A stretch of DNA of 64,000 nucleotides. Origin: Gonatopus flavifemur (lineage: Eukaryota; Arthropoda; Insecta; Hymenoptera; Dryinidae). The stretch lies in NCBI GenBank assembly GCA_018340375.1, contig JAFFJZ010000010.1, forward strand, positions 9,734,001 to 9,798,000. The letters are read 5' to 3'. The notes below the pieces were generated by a model. That model had not been told where the DNA came from and did not search any database. It was given only the letters and a program-made list of their open reading frames with translations. This document shows positions 1 to 11,362 of this stretch, in pieces (position 1 is the first letter of the stretch; each line of letters opens with the position of its first letter). Made by a program: the position numbers and the translations under genes.

Positions 1-50
1 CTCGACGTCCAGTAATTGGAGTTAATTCTTGACCATCCTTTCTTTTGTAG

Positions 51-337
51 ACAATCTTACGACGTTACAATAGATTTGAAGCTTGAAGGAACAAACATGG
101 AAAGTAGTAGTAATACTTTGGATTTGAAGAATCCATACTTCAGATACACGGGTGCTGCCGCGCAACCACCACCCGGATTAAATAACACTTCACCCAGCGA
201 AGCGTACTGGACAACCTTAGACGCTCAGGGTGCTCGACAGGCGGTAAATATGGTTAATGGGATGTCAGTGAACGGTCTCGGTGAAGTTTCGATGGATACT
301 AGTGGATCAGTGAATCCTAATAATTTACTTGCTATAG
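51..337 (+). CDS. Internal coding exon of an unidentified gene
   Basis: Seen: a pyrimidine-rich tract ending TTTTGTAG precedes position 51, and an AG|GTAAG donor follows position 337. The frame is open throughout; the exon enters with one base of a split codon and leaves with one base (G) of the next. The peptide begins [20 protein letters not shown], then becomes rich in Asn, Gly, Ser, Thr and Pro ([36 protein letters not shown]). No domain or membrane segment is visible, so it reads as a flexible C-terminal region. Codons are more GC-rich than the flanking DNA. The gene starts upstream of the window. I do not recognise the family; a regulatory, RNA-binding or channel-tail protein would all fit. 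The ORF also has an ATG at 16, but that lies inside the preceding intron, so the splice-site reading is preferred. Confidence 0.75.
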
Positions 338-899
338 GTAAGATTTGGTTTCAAACCACAACCTGTAATTATTTGTATTGAACGTCACTTACATGAAATT
401 TGAAAGGAATTCTTCAAGTTCCGAGTATATTCCCATTCCAATGATGTTCTCTGAAATGTTATGTATAAATTTTATAAGAATTGAAATTGAAACATGTTAT
501 GTATCGATCTGACATTCGAATTGACATTCTTTCTTTTGCCGTCGTCGTCAACATTTTGACTTGTAATTATTTAAATTAGCACATATTGTGTATACATACA
601 CGATGATGCATAATACATCATACAAAAATGCATGTATGATTTATAAATTCTGTAAAATAACATATACTTGTCAATAAACTTGTTTTCAACGATACGGGAA
701 TTCTGTTATCAGTGAACCATGATTATAACATTTTTCACTTACATTCATCACTTTTCCCTCTCTTTAATTTCCGCTTTAATCATATTTTAGTTGATTTTTC
801 TTTACTCTATGTTTTCTTTTGTTTTTAATTCTTTAATTTCTTATCGAAAGATGATATAAAGTCGATTCAAAGACTTTATGAGTTTCTTTGTCAACACAG
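338..899 (+). other. Intron between the first two exons
   Basis: It runs from the GTAAG donor at 338 to the CAACACAG acceptor ending at 899. It is AT-rich and no repeat element, RNA gene or other coding stretch was recognised in it. Confidence 0.65.
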
Positions 900-1036
900 G
901 AGGCCAGCCAAATATTCATCCTGGCTCAATCTCTAGTACAGGCAGAGGGAGAGTAAGCGGTACAGCTACAAGTACGCAAGCGGCACAACTAATAGGTGGC
1001 GGAATCACTCCGAATATGTTCACCTCTCCCGCGACG
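900..1036 (+). CDS. Second coding exon of the same unidentified gene
   Basis: Seen: acceptor TCAACACAG ends at 899 and donor ACG|GTAAGT follows 1036. The single G left over from the exon ending at 337 joins GA here to give a Gly codon, so the protein reads on as ...NNLLAIGGQPNIHPGSI... The rest is low-complexity with regulatory character: an Arg-Gly patch (STGRGRVSG), a Thr/Ser/Ala run and GGGITPNMFTSPAT. The exon ends in phase 0, which matches the phase of the terminal exon starting at 4522. The ATG at 878 is inside the intron. No known domain is visible; this is the same disordered tail. The exon boundaries are well supported by paired splice sites and phase; the function is unknown. Confidence 0.72.
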
Positions 1037-2458
1037 GTAAGTAAAAATCTTCAAATTCGTTGCTTTTTCTTTTTTCTTATACAAGCGAGTTACTTCCTGT
1101 GGTATTGTCCTTGCGATTGACTCATGAAATTCAGTGGAAAAATAAAATAAATTGCCACAGTGAGTAGAAAAGAAGATGTTCGAAAGATATGATTGTATCT
1201 GGAAAACTGAAGTTGGTTGTAACTTTACATCACGTTTTAAGTTCTGAACGATGATCTCAAGTAACAGGGATTCCTTCAACGGTAAATAAAATGAACTATG
1301 ATAAAGAACACCATTTTTTTTCCATTTTTTTTGCTTTTGTATGATTCACCAAGGTATGTTTTTTGAATAACAGACGCGGAAGATGCAGCGCTCGAGTCCT
1401 CGAGATGAATACAATTAGCGGTAAACGGTATAGTGATTGGCCATTTAACCAAAATCCCAACGACGATGTTCAATTATCACTTCGAATTCGATATATTTGA
1501 AGATTAAGCCAAGTCAATTGGGTAGAAAAAATGATGACAGTCGTTTGAAAATAACAATCAAATTTTAAGAATTGACTACACAAATGAGAAAAACAAACTG
1601 AAAGCATAGAAGGAATAGATATGATCCATGAACAGACAGTGATCGTTTGATGATGAGACAACAGAGTTTGGAAAAGCCCGACCTATGTTGATTTTTTTAC
1701 ATTTAGATGGGTTTTTGGAGTTTTTCTGGATCTTTTTCGAGCTACATTTGTGTATTTTTTTGTTTCAAATTTAGCACTTTGATTATTGTTATCACTTATT
1801 CTTTTTATATAGTTTTGTTGATTTAAAATCTGAATTAATTGTTGGTCCATATCACGTATATTCGATATGACGGATGAAATACGGAATTGAAAAGTTACAA
1901 ATATGTATTATACATGAAAATTCGATGTTTTTTTTTCTAATGATTTCAAAATATCTCGATTTTGAACATTATACTTTATTTATTAAGTTCACTGGGCAAA
2001 GGAAAGAGTGCTGGTTATGGGAAAGACAACAATCGATGCAAAAACAAATGGAAATACAGCGGCATAGTAGAGATTATTGTGATCAATCATAAGGATTGGA
2101 ACGAAGTTCGTGATAATGAGTACTTCGGAATGCAGTACCTACTGCATGACATACATTTATTCCAGTACAGTATTGTGATTCATAGTAAGCGTTATTTTTT
2201 TCTCTCCGTGTACAGAATTGCAATCAGAAATTAGCACCTGCATTTTATTAAATCATAATGTAATATTTAGTTATGATTTAAATTTTACTTTTCTTGTATT
2301 TGCTAATTTCAGAAATAACTTATTATTTCTATACTTACAAAGTTATATTTCGAACAATTGAAGTGAATAAAATTAGGCTAGGTTATTTCGTTCAAACCCT
2401 GTAAGACAGTACATAATTGGCCACTTTTAGATGTAATAATATGTTTCGGAATATTATT

Positions 2459-3136
2459 GTTAAGGGGAGGTTCTCGTCAAGGGAATGTCGAAATAAGGTG
2501 ATTTCCTCGAACTTTTTTTTTTCTTGAGAAGGGAGTAAATTAGGAACTGGAGTTATTTGAAATTCATTAAATGGGTCTTAAAGTACATTAAAAAAATGTT
2601 TTCAAGTCAAAGGATTAGTATTCCGAAACCTTTTTAAGGAAACCATGTTTTCTAAGTTTGGCTCCACGATATCTCAAAAACTACTGAACGGATCACTCTT
2701 TTTTTTCATTATTATTGAATTGAAAGTTGATTGAATTAATTGGAGGATGAACCTAAATGGAGATGAGATTTGCCTATTTTTTCTTTTGATATCACTTTAA
2801 AGAGTGAAAAAAACGCTACCAAGAGTTCGCATGTTTGTTATTTTTTTAATTTTGGATTTTTCATTGGTTTCATTGGTTCAACCTTCAACAAATATAATAT
2901 ATTTTATAAAAATTTTTGGATGTTTGATTTCTGGATAATTTTTGTAAGTGCTTTTTTCAGGCGGTTATGTTTCAACACGTATCAACAATTCCCATGGCAT
3001 TATTTTCTTACTGAAAAACATTTTTTATGTACTTGAAGACTCAATTAACAAGTGTGAGAAACACCGAGTTCTTTATTCACTTCCTTCGAGACAATCACCT
3101 TATTCTGGGATCGCTAGATCAGAATCTTCCCTTATT
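2459..3136 (+). mobile_element. Non-autonomous element, TTAAGGGGA family, copy 1
   Basis: This block begins TTAAGGGGAGGTTCTC and ends in a degraded reverse complement of that start (AATCACCTTATT...CTTCCC). Related copies lie at 14181-14770 (same strand) and 18709-19345 (opposite strand). The shared core includes GGCTCCACGATATCTCAAA and AACTACTGAACGG. It has no coding capacity. The TTAA at the tip is compatible with a piggyBac-type target, but the third copy ends CTTGA, so the superfamily is unproven. Confidence 0.7.
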
Positions 3137-3934
3137 GCTTGTTTCATTGAAATCATGTGGAAGATATTCTACATTCTTTCTATTAAAAATGTTTGTAACA
3201 ATTATTGTCTTTCCAACAAATGCATTACTTCAAAGGATTTGAGAATAATGAATGGAATTGAACGAAGTTACACTCTCTCTCTCTTTTTTTTTTTACAACC
3301 ACTCTCAGTTTCATTCAGACAATATTATCATTCTTTATTCTAATAAATATTTTGAACATCTTCGATTCATTGTATAAAAGGAATCAGTTTTTTAAAACAC
3401 TCCATGTTCGATATTTTCGCAAAGCTCTTTTGAAAATCGTTAATGAAATCCACGAAGATTTGATTCCTTGTATACAAAAAGGAAATATTCATTTTTGCTT
3501 CACAGAGTCATTTTATTTTATTTTTTTTATTGATGTACAAGTTGAAGTTGAAGGTAATAGTTTCGATAATTACAATAGTGAAGTAATATATATACATCTA
3601 TGTATATATGTATGAATATAAAAACTATTGCTGAAAAGTTCTAGTATTTAAACTTGCGCACTTGATGTAGAAAAACACAAGGTTTTTGAAATTTTATATC
3701 TCAGTAAAAAAATAAGGGAAGTCATTGAAACGTGAATAATTAGCTATTAGATTGATTCGAATTTGAATCCTTTATCGTAATGTCCCAAAAATTCAAATCG
3801 CGTTTGTTTATTTTCTCATGCTCAACAATTCAAACAGATGCCTTCCGGCACGCAATGATGTGACAACCAATCAACTTTCAATAAAGTATTCTATCAGTGC
3901 ATTCGGAGCCCACACAAAAAAAAACTATCGATAA

Positions 3935-4065
3935 GAGTCGTCGCCTTGACGTAGAATTTAGGTAGAAAATTGGTGGATGAACGGCGGTTACTCGTCGTAA
4001 AAGCTGGATTTTCTTTCGTTCATCCACCGATTTTCTATCTAAATTCTACGTTGAGGTGACGAATC
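3935..4065. repeat. Foldback hairpin, arms about 48 bp
   Basis: The left arm (3935-3982) reads GTCGTCGCCTTGACGTAG then AATTTAGGTAGAAAAT. The right arm (4019-4065) is its reverse complement with only a few mismatches. The loop is about 36 bp. It lies inside the last intron of the first gene. It is probably a small MITE, though a structured intronic RNA is possible. Confidence 0.75.
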
Positions 4066-4521
4066 AGTTTTGTCCGAGAATTTATCAAAATTATGATAAC
4101 GAACTTGATCTAGAATTCGCAGTATTTTCTAAGAAATGAAAAAACCCGATGTAGTTCTTCTCTGAGCAATGAAATTTCATGGACTGCGTTTTTTTCCCAA
4201 AAGACGTGTGAGAACTTTTGAGCGGTAGTACAATGCATATACATGGATGTTATATGTATATTTGAAAATATTAGAATTTGGAAAGGGTAAGTTGCCCCTC
4301 GTATTTAAATTTCTTGACAGATCCACGCGTGGGAGTGCGATTCCGCAAATTATTTTTGGAATTATTGATTTTTGATCGGACACATGGCGGTACGTGTATA
4401 ATAATCTCAGGTAATAGCTCGCTAAATATTGAACTGCACAAAGCTTGGAAAGGGAGTACTAAAGAGTTACGTATCTGCCTGCTGCGTGACTTTCGCGCTA
4501 CAGCTTGGTGTTAATTTCCAG

Positions 4522-4632
4522 CAATCGCTGGTACTTGGCAACACGTCCCATTATCCGGTGAATCCAAGCTTGATGATCGGTGACTACGTGACACCGGGAA
4601 ATGGCATCTCACCCCAGGCATATCGACAATGA
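4522..4632 (+). CDS. Terminal coding exon of the first gene, ending TGA
   Basis: Seen: acceptor TGTTAATTTCCAG ends at 4521, and the next codons are CAA TCG CTG, in phase 0 as required by the exon ending at 1036. It encodes 36 residues, beginning QSLVLGNTSHYPVNP and ending GNGISPQAYRQ, then TGA at 4630-4632. Composition (Asn, Gly, Ser, Pro, Tyr; no hydrophobic segment) matches the two upstream exons. The frame remains open upstream of the acceptor to about 4429, but that part is intron-like. Remarkably, the same frame continues open for 119 codons after the TGA (see the next entry). The protein family is not recognised, and an extra exon in the preceding intron is possible. Confidence 0.65.
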   Translation, partial: QSLVLGNTSHYPVNPSLMIGDYVTPGNGISPQAYRQ

Positions 4633-4992
4633 TCTATGCTGAAATCCTTTCGTAAAGAGTATTCACGAAAAACAAAACAATACACCACGCAGAGGGATTA
4701 TCGTCTAAGCGACTTGAAGAATAACGCTAGCCCTGCCAACAGCAGCAGCAGCAAGTATAATCGTAAATTAGTGTTCAGTTCTCCAACTAGCAAACTTCGA
4801 CTTACGTCAGCCGTTAAAATATTACAAAATACCGATTTAATGAGTCTCAATTCGCATCGTCATGATAATAACGGTAATTACGATTACATTAACGATGATA
4901 ATATCAATGGATTGAAATTCGAATGGAATTCTGGAAGTATCAAGCCTCAGGTGGAAGCACGATGGAAAAGACTGCGAGCCGTCCTCTCGTAG
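4633..4992 (+). CDS. In-frame extension after the TGA: readthrough candidate
   Basis: Directly after TGA at 4630-4632 the same frame runs 119 codons (SMLKSFRKEYSRKT... to ...ARWKRLRAVLS) before TAG at 4990-4992. Open stretches this long are rare in such AT-rich DNA. The composition looks coding: a basic start, a four-Ser run encoded by AGC repeats, KYNRKLVFSSPTSKLRL, an acidic Asn/Asp patch and a basic tail. The other two frames through the junction close soon after the TGA, so no simple acceptor slippage nearby would rescue it. Explanations: stop-codon readthrough, which is well known in insects; an alternative acceptor within or after the TGA region; a sequencing error; or chance. The base after TGA is T, whereas the best-known efficient context is TGA-C. 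Selenocysteine is unlikely, because many insects, including hymenopterans, have lost that machinery. An internal ATG at 4636 could alternatively start a separate short ORF. Confidence 0.5.
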   Translation, partial: SMLKSFRKEYSRKTKQYTTQRDYRLSDLKNNASPANSSSSKYNRKLVFSSPTSKLRLTSAVKILQNTDLMSLNSHRHDNNGNYDYINDDNINGLKFEWNSGSIKPQVEARWKRLRAVLS

Positions 4993-7900
4993 CTATTGAT
5001 CAAATTCTCTCTTTGCTTAATAATCAGTTATCTTCCAGATTCATATACCGATCGTCGTACACGCTTGCCAATTGATATACACATACATGTATATAAATAC
5101 ATGTGTGTATACATAATTTCTATAGTATTTTTTAATTAATGACAATACTACTACTCTTATCCGTAGCGTTGGACAAGATGCATTTTCTTTGTTATTTTAT
5201 AATATTCAATTCAAATTGTTTTCGCAATTATTTTATCGGTTGAACTTTGGAAAAAAGTTGATGAATTGCTTGGTTGGTTCACGATCTCAACTCGACTGGT
5301 ATGACTGTTAGCGATGTAATGACGAAAAGAATATTTCAGATATTTTGACAAGTGCAAAAAAGCAATAATAATAATTCATTAGACGTACGATATTGAGCAC
5401 TCTGTGGTACTGCCTGGAACGAAAATTTTCTTTTCTCTAAGATTTTTCAATTTTAGGATCAAGTAGAATGAATTAGAACCGATTCAGTATCAAGCCTGTT
5501 GTCCGCTTCTTCCTTTTACTTCCCTGAAAAACAAAAGGGAGAAAGTCAAAGTGTACGTGTGCTTTTCCTTGTGTGAAAGAGAGAGAGAAAGAGAGAGAGA
5601 GAACGAGTGTAAGGTCAGAGAGAGAATGAAAACCCTACAAACTACCACCTTTTGGAATGTGTAAAATTTTTTCATTACGGCGTTATACATTCGTTATACA
5701 GTTATAGTGGTAGAGGAAGAATAAAATCTGTATATACATACCTATAAATATAACTATTATTAAAAATGACTTGATATACGCGTTACAGAGTACTCCATCC
5801 ATGAAAAGACAATATTTCTACATGATATTTTGGATCTTGATGAGCGTTGTTATTCGGATTCAAATCAGGTTGCGTCGTTGTAATGTGTACTATATGCAAG
5901 CATAATTGTAGATTCGCTAACAACATTTTGTTACATATCAGCATTCGATCTGTAAGATTAATTGAAAATATATTTTTAACTCGTATCGTTAGTGTGTGTA
6001 TCGAATATTGTGTGTGAAATGATCGTTAAAGTAATATTCCATAATGACGAGAAACAACTGAATCCACTGAATTTTAGTTTTAAAGCATTCGGTATTATTC
6101 ATGTATCTTAGAAACGAATTGTAAATATGAGAATTTCAAGAATGTTTAAAGATCTTGACGATATCATGCTTGAGCCTCTTTTAGTTCCTAAGTAAACACA
6201 GATATATATTTTGATGACCGTTCGCACAATCTTGCCATTCAACCGGTGTGTATACGAGAATTTAGTTACTAAATGTTGTGTATATTCTTAAAACAGGAAT
6301 TTGGGGTCGAAAGTATAAGTTTCGTGTCATTTTTGTCCGAAATTCATCGATTATTTCATACGAAGACATAATTTCTAAGGGTCGAAGACTGTAATTACGC
6401 ACGGAAAAATTTATTTATTTATTAGTTACTACGTTTATTTCAAGAGTTCGTAGCTGTAGCAGGTAACAAATAGTTTTCAAAACTAATCTTTAGCTGTCCA
6501 AATATTAAAGAAATATACCGATCCTTGTAATAGAGACGGTGAAAAAAAAAACACGAACTTTGCAAGATTTCAACGATCAGCGATCATTTTTGCACAGGAC
6601 GTTCTTCGAAATCACCTCGCTCGTGAAGGATCGAAGATTCGAATCGTCATTAATTTCACGATACATGATAATTCAAATGCAAATCGAGCTCCAAACTTGA
6701 GATTTCCAATTTCAGAATCTGGATCAATGAGAACAGAAATTCCAGTTGATCGTGTTAGAAATAAGAAATGAAAGATTGACAGTTCTACGACACCAAATTC
6801 CTGTTCTGCGAAGATATGGAAGTAATGAATCGATAATTCATAAGAATACAAACTGCCGCCATAATAAATCATACAATTCATTTCACAGCGCATAAAAGAA
6901 TATCATTTTTTTACACAGATGAAACAGGCATTCCACAAGTGCTGCTAACATTATTGTATGTTTCGTTGTACATAATGCAAGAAACAACTTCTTCCATTCT
7001 ATATTTTCTCAATGAACTGTCAAATTAGGAGCAATATTTAGGGATCAAAATACAAGTATTAATAATTTCGTGTACTCATGGCGAAGATTATCCCTATTTC
7101 TCATTCTCTTGCGTTTGCTTTCGACGGTAGCGAATAATATGTTACATACATTATATAAATCATTAGTTCGAATCGAAATTCATTGATCGTTTATCTAAGC
7201 TTTGGATACCGCATCTATTTATATATTTGTGTGAGAGAATGCTTTTTTTAAATAATAATAATGACTAATAATAATGGTAATAATAATGGTAATGATAATA
7301 ATAATATAGTTCCAACGACTGAAATTAACACGATATCTCAGGTAGCCGTACAAGCCCGAAGGATGCCTTTGCTCCTTTTCACCTCCTCAAAATTATTATT
7401 TGTTATGTTTCTTTCTGAAAATTCTTTCCGATCATCCACGAATAAGAATTTATTTTCAAATTGGGTTTGATTTCGCGAAGGAAATTACATAAAATGCATT
7501 TCAAACGCCTTTTCCCCTCTAATTTACTTGGAAGTGAAATAAAAAGAACAGGATGAGTGAAGGAAATCACTGATGTTTGTATAAATATATTTTGTATATG
7601 TATTTTTTTTTTAGTTTTATGCAATCGCGTCAATACCTGATCATAAGTATAAAAAGCAAAATTACCCTCTTATTTTTTATTTCAATTTTTACTTGACTTT
7701 ATTGTTAGGAAGAATTTATTATGATTTCTTTCTTCTGTCTCTTAGTCGATAAGATAGTTTCGGGTAAAATGATGAATTATCGTGCACGCTCATGAAAGAA
7801 AGAAAAAGAATTGTATAAATGGAAACGAAACGATTCCTCCACTTGAATTTGAAACGAGTAATAATTTAATTACATTTTAGGGCTATGGCATCTCAATGTA

Positions 7901-8200
7901 ATAATTGTATAATTTATTTATTATTTAATATTTCTTCCATTTTGTGATAATATAATTTTTTATCCAAGTCGAATTTAATCTCGTCAATTTTGTATGATCG
8001 TTTCAAACGAAATTTATTATTCATCGGAAAGTCATTGATTTCCACCATCGTGTGATAATGAACGACGATTGTCACTAGATTTTTTCGTTTTGATATTTTT
8101 TTTTTCTTGTTTTTATTCATTCGGATACAAATAATAAATATGATAACAATAAAAACAAAAAAAAACACAGAAACCAAGAATTGCGGGTGGTACTTTCATT
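4993..8200 (+). other. Probable long 3' UTR and downstream DNA
   Basis: About 3.2 kb without recognisable repeats or exons follows the last stop codon. It contains three exact Pumilio-type sites TGTANATA (5089-5096, 5729-5736, 6120-6127) and a near match TGTATATT at 6279. An AATAAA hexamer lies at 5720-5725. A GA-rich microsatellite lies near 5575-5605 and AAT-rich simple sequence near 7250-7305. The 3' end of the transcript cannot be placed from sequence alone. Confidence 0.35.
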
Positions 8201-9487
8201 TTTAATTTTTATACTTTCTATCAGTCCTATCCGATTCGATCTCCTACGTATTTATGCGATGGCGAGAAAGTATTATGAGTGACAAAAAATTGTATACTCG
8301 CGGCTGTACTGGAGATTCTTTTATCATCGCGTAACATCAGATAGGGTTGTTTGATAATCCATCTTCGGAGCCAGTGAAAGGATGCTCATCATTATTGAAA
8401 ATATCTAAATGAAATAATTGTTTCCTTCGTTCTTGTTTGTGTGCACGGAAAAAACTGTGTGATAGAACTTATCAACGGGGGTGGTGAAATACGGGACTAT
8501 TAAAATTTCTGTTAATAGAACTTGAGTCTAATCTTGACTGTGACCATCGTGGATTCTACTTGAACTCTGATAAATATTACGAGAAGTTGGAATAGTGCTG
8601 TATTTTGTTAAACGATTTAGTAAATCTGATGAAACGCTCTTTCCCGTGTGTTTTCAATTACAAAATATCACACACGATCCAATGTGCATTATACAAGTTC
8701 GTTCATCTCAATAATTTTATTTCTCATGTTAGTTCGAAATCACACAACGCAAAGTCAGAATTCCTTCATCTTTATGAAAAGCTAGCTGGCTTACAAATGA
8801 TTCGTGATATTTTCTGGATCTCATTGAGGGGTAATGCCACTTTGAACCCTCCAAAAATTACGCTTTTTAAATTTTGTTTGGAGAGTTAGAAAAAGTTTCC
8901 ATTCAAATTGAACTACAAGGAAGTGTTTTGGAATTTTATTCTCAAAAATGGTGGCTTGACAGGTTATCAACTGGAGCGCTCCAGGGTTAAACTAGAACAA
9001 TCAACCAAAAAAAAAATTAGTTCCTGTAACTTAACAGAAACCGTTAAAAAAGTATCCGTTTTGAAAAATATGCATTTTTCACGAAATGGCATCCATTCGA
9101 AGAAAAAAGCAGTATTTTCACCCTAAATTCCGTTACTTGATGTTGAATACAAAACGCAAATATCAATATTTCGAAAAACTCGTACGTATTGTACTAAATA
9201 AACAAATCACGAATACAATGAAGAAACCCTTGAAGTGATTGAAACTTGGCGGAGCTAGAGCTCCCACCGATTTTCGAAATACTGTTCTGAGATAAACGCG
9301 TTTAGAGTTTCAGACGTTATTACTGATTATTCCTAATATTTCTATGTATACAACAACGGTGCTATCTGTCGTTGTGTTCAATAAAACAATATTTCATCAG
9401 GCAATGAGTGAATCCGAGCAAGAATGGGTCCAAGGTGTCGTTTTCGAAATTCGCCGCGCAGGAACGTAAACGCGGTTGTGTGCGCTT
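8201..9487. other. Non-coding stretch with one dispersed repeat fragment
   Basis: No gene seen. About 50 bp near 8826-8877 (GAGGGGTAATGCCACTTTGA...) recur in reverse complement near 59430-59480 and loosely near 11115, so they mark an old dispersed repeat. Confidence 0.45.
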
Positions 9488-9714
9488 CCCAAGTAACACA
9501 AGAACATTTCAAACATTCTGCGTTAATTCTGAGATCATGCATAGAATGTGCAGGTGAGACTGTTTTGTATAAATTCGAAATATACATTCTAAGAATATGC
9601 ATAGAATATACTTATCCGCAACAGTCCCATTCGAAGATTCTATGAATGCTCATAAAATATACTCAGAACTTCTAAGAACCTTCTTAGCATTTCTAACCTG
9701 TTGTGCTACTTGGG
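9488..9714. mobile_element. MITE, CCCAAGTARCACAAG family, copy A
   Basis: Starts CCCAAGTAACACAAGAAC and ends TTGTGCTACTTGGG, an imperfect terminal inverted repeat. The inside is built from degenerate, alternately oriented TTCTATGAATAT / TCATAGAATAT units. There is no coding capacity. Other copies are at 9986-10199 and 51221-51373. Confidence 0.75.
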
Positions 9715-9805
9715 TTCTACTTCTACGTTTCAAAAATTGCTCTTCCACTTCAAATATCGATTAGCAACTTACGGTATATCATTTTCGAGTCTTCAAATAG
9801 TACTT

Positions 9806-11079
9806 TAAGGCCCCACACCAGGGTGAAAAGAAAAATCGTTTCTTTTCCCCTTCAAATATCCTAAATTTATGTGAAAACAATATGCAACATCGTTTATGTC
9901 CATAACAAATCTCTCTCACTCTCAAAAATGCGTTTTACTTGAACGTAATTAATAAAATTTGAAATTTTGAATTTAAATCGTTTCACCCAAGTAACACAAG
10001 AGGATAAAAATGCTAAGAATATATTTGGAAAATTCTATGAATATCCTTTGAACCTCCAAATCAGACCGTTTCGGATAATTATGTGCTCTGCACCTTCATA
10101 GAATATCTGAACGAATTTATCCAGAATAGTCTCATATTCACATTCCTTTCATACTCATAGAATGATCATAGCATATTTGAAAAGTCCTTGTGTTACTTCT
10201 CTAACAGCAAAATACTGAGCGAATATGCAGCAAATTGTTGGAAACGTACAACAACAGTTTGAAACAATTTGCAGGGACGTTGCGTCGCCAAATGCGCAAC
10301 AATATGCTGTAAATTTAGGAGCTAATTTCCAGCAACTTTGCGTAAACTTGATAAACAACGTAAGAGCAACGGTTGCACAGCAACTTTTGTTGTATGAGTT
10401 GGGCATTTTTCTTCGTCGAAGATTAAAAACTCTATGTTCCCTGATATGACGAGTCGTTTACAAACGTTTGACAAACGCTTAAAAAGGAAAATAGTTACAG
10501 ACATATAAGTGTGGCGGAAAACTTTACACGCGTGTTTCTCGAAACTGTTTTTTTCTGCTCGGCTGGAAGGATTTCTCAAAAAGTATTTATCCGATCGGTT
10601 TAAAATTTTGACAGTATCTTTATAATTACATTATCTAAGGAAGTACGTAGAGATTTTTTGATATATTGAATATTCTGAAAATACGGAGCAATTAAAGATG
10701 AACATCCTTCACAAAAAAGTGATTTTTTTCTTCAAGACACTATCAAATTTTGAAAAACTGTTATTTTCGAAGACCCCTACGTACATCCCGAGATTTTGAC
10801 ACATACTTTGAGGAAAAATCTTCCTTTTTGTTCCAGGTGCATTCCTCGAAGAAATAATCTCTACCAGCCGTTCGGATCAATTTTTAAAAGATGTCATGCG
10901 AAAAGTTATACAACTCCGCCATTTTTCCGGAAAAAAAAACAAAAACAATTTTTTTTATACTTCAATACCTTTATAATAAATATATGTAAATTTTTTTTGA
11001 ATACCCTTCCTTATTACTCCACAAAAATTTCCAGAAAATCGCCTAAAAAGAGACCTGTCACCCTGGTGTGGGGTCTTGA
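9806..11079. mobile_element. 1.27-kb non-autonomous element with CCCCACACCAGGGTGA ends
   Basis: The left end reads AAGGCCCCACACCAGGGTGA and the right end is TCACCCTGGTGTGGGGTCTT, an inverted repeat of about 20 bp. No transposase is encoded. A copy of the CCCAAGTAACACAAG family sits inside it (9986-10199), so this element is the older of the two. A palindrome-rich AACGTTG/GTTGC patch lies at 10220-10395. Confidence 0.65.
9986..10199. mobile_element. MITE, CCCAAGTARCACAAG family, copy B (nested)
   Basis: Begins CCCAAGTAACACAAGAGG and ends TCCTTGTGTTACTT. The interior again has repeated ATTCTATGAATATCC-like units in both orientations. It is inserted within the 9806-11079 element. Confidence 0.7.
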
Positions 11080-11249
11080 GCCAAGAAAAAATTGTTTGAT
11101 TTTTTGCAAATTCCAAAGTGGCGTCACTCCTTGAGACCAAGTGAGGACCCGATGAGGTCTCGTCAGGCTCTAAAAAGAGCTGGAAAATGCTACAAAACAT
11201 CCTTAACCGCATGTTTTCCCGCAGTGAATAGACTAGGATTGAGGCTATA

Positions 11250-11362
11250 CTGTCACTCAATGTGATTTTATATAAAATTTGTTAGGAATTTTCTATGAAT
11301 TTGTGAAAAATATCAATTGAAACTTACAAATTTCATATGAAATCACATTGAGTCACATTAGA
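11250..11362. mobile_element. Short palindromic MITE, ATGTGATTTTATATAAA family
   Basis: TCAATGTGATTTTATATAAA at the left is mirrored by CATATGAAATCACATTGA at the right, with internal similarity to AATATCAATTGAAACTT. Related copies are at 18560-18662 and 41752-41853. Confidence 0.7.

Larger units (their letters stand above)
1037..4521 (+). other. Long intron carrying transposon debris
   Basis: From the GTAAGT donor at 1037 to the TTAATTTCCAG acceptor at 4521. It holds a repeat element at 2459-3136 and a hairpin at 3935-4065. The rest is AT-rich with no convincing exon. Additional small or alternative exons cannot be excluded; several short open frames here lie within the repeat and are not genes. 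Confidence 0.5.

Noticed and set aside
16..381. Open frame taken as a complete 121-aa protein starting at 16
   Set aside because: The ATG precedes a clear 3' splice site at 50 and the frame runs past a GTAAG donor at 338; it is an exon with intron flanks.
2948..3343. 131-aa open frame
   Set aside because: It lies mostly within the TTAAGGGGA repeat, which has degraded copies elsewhere without the frame; no coding character.
4630..4632. TGA as a selenocysteine codon
   Set aside because: Many insects lack selenoprotein synthesis, the context has no cysteine-homologue evidence, and no SECIS-like hairpin was recognised.
5490..5690. Minus-strand Ser/Leu-rich small protein
   Set aside because: Translation of a GA microsatellite in the presumed 3' UTR.
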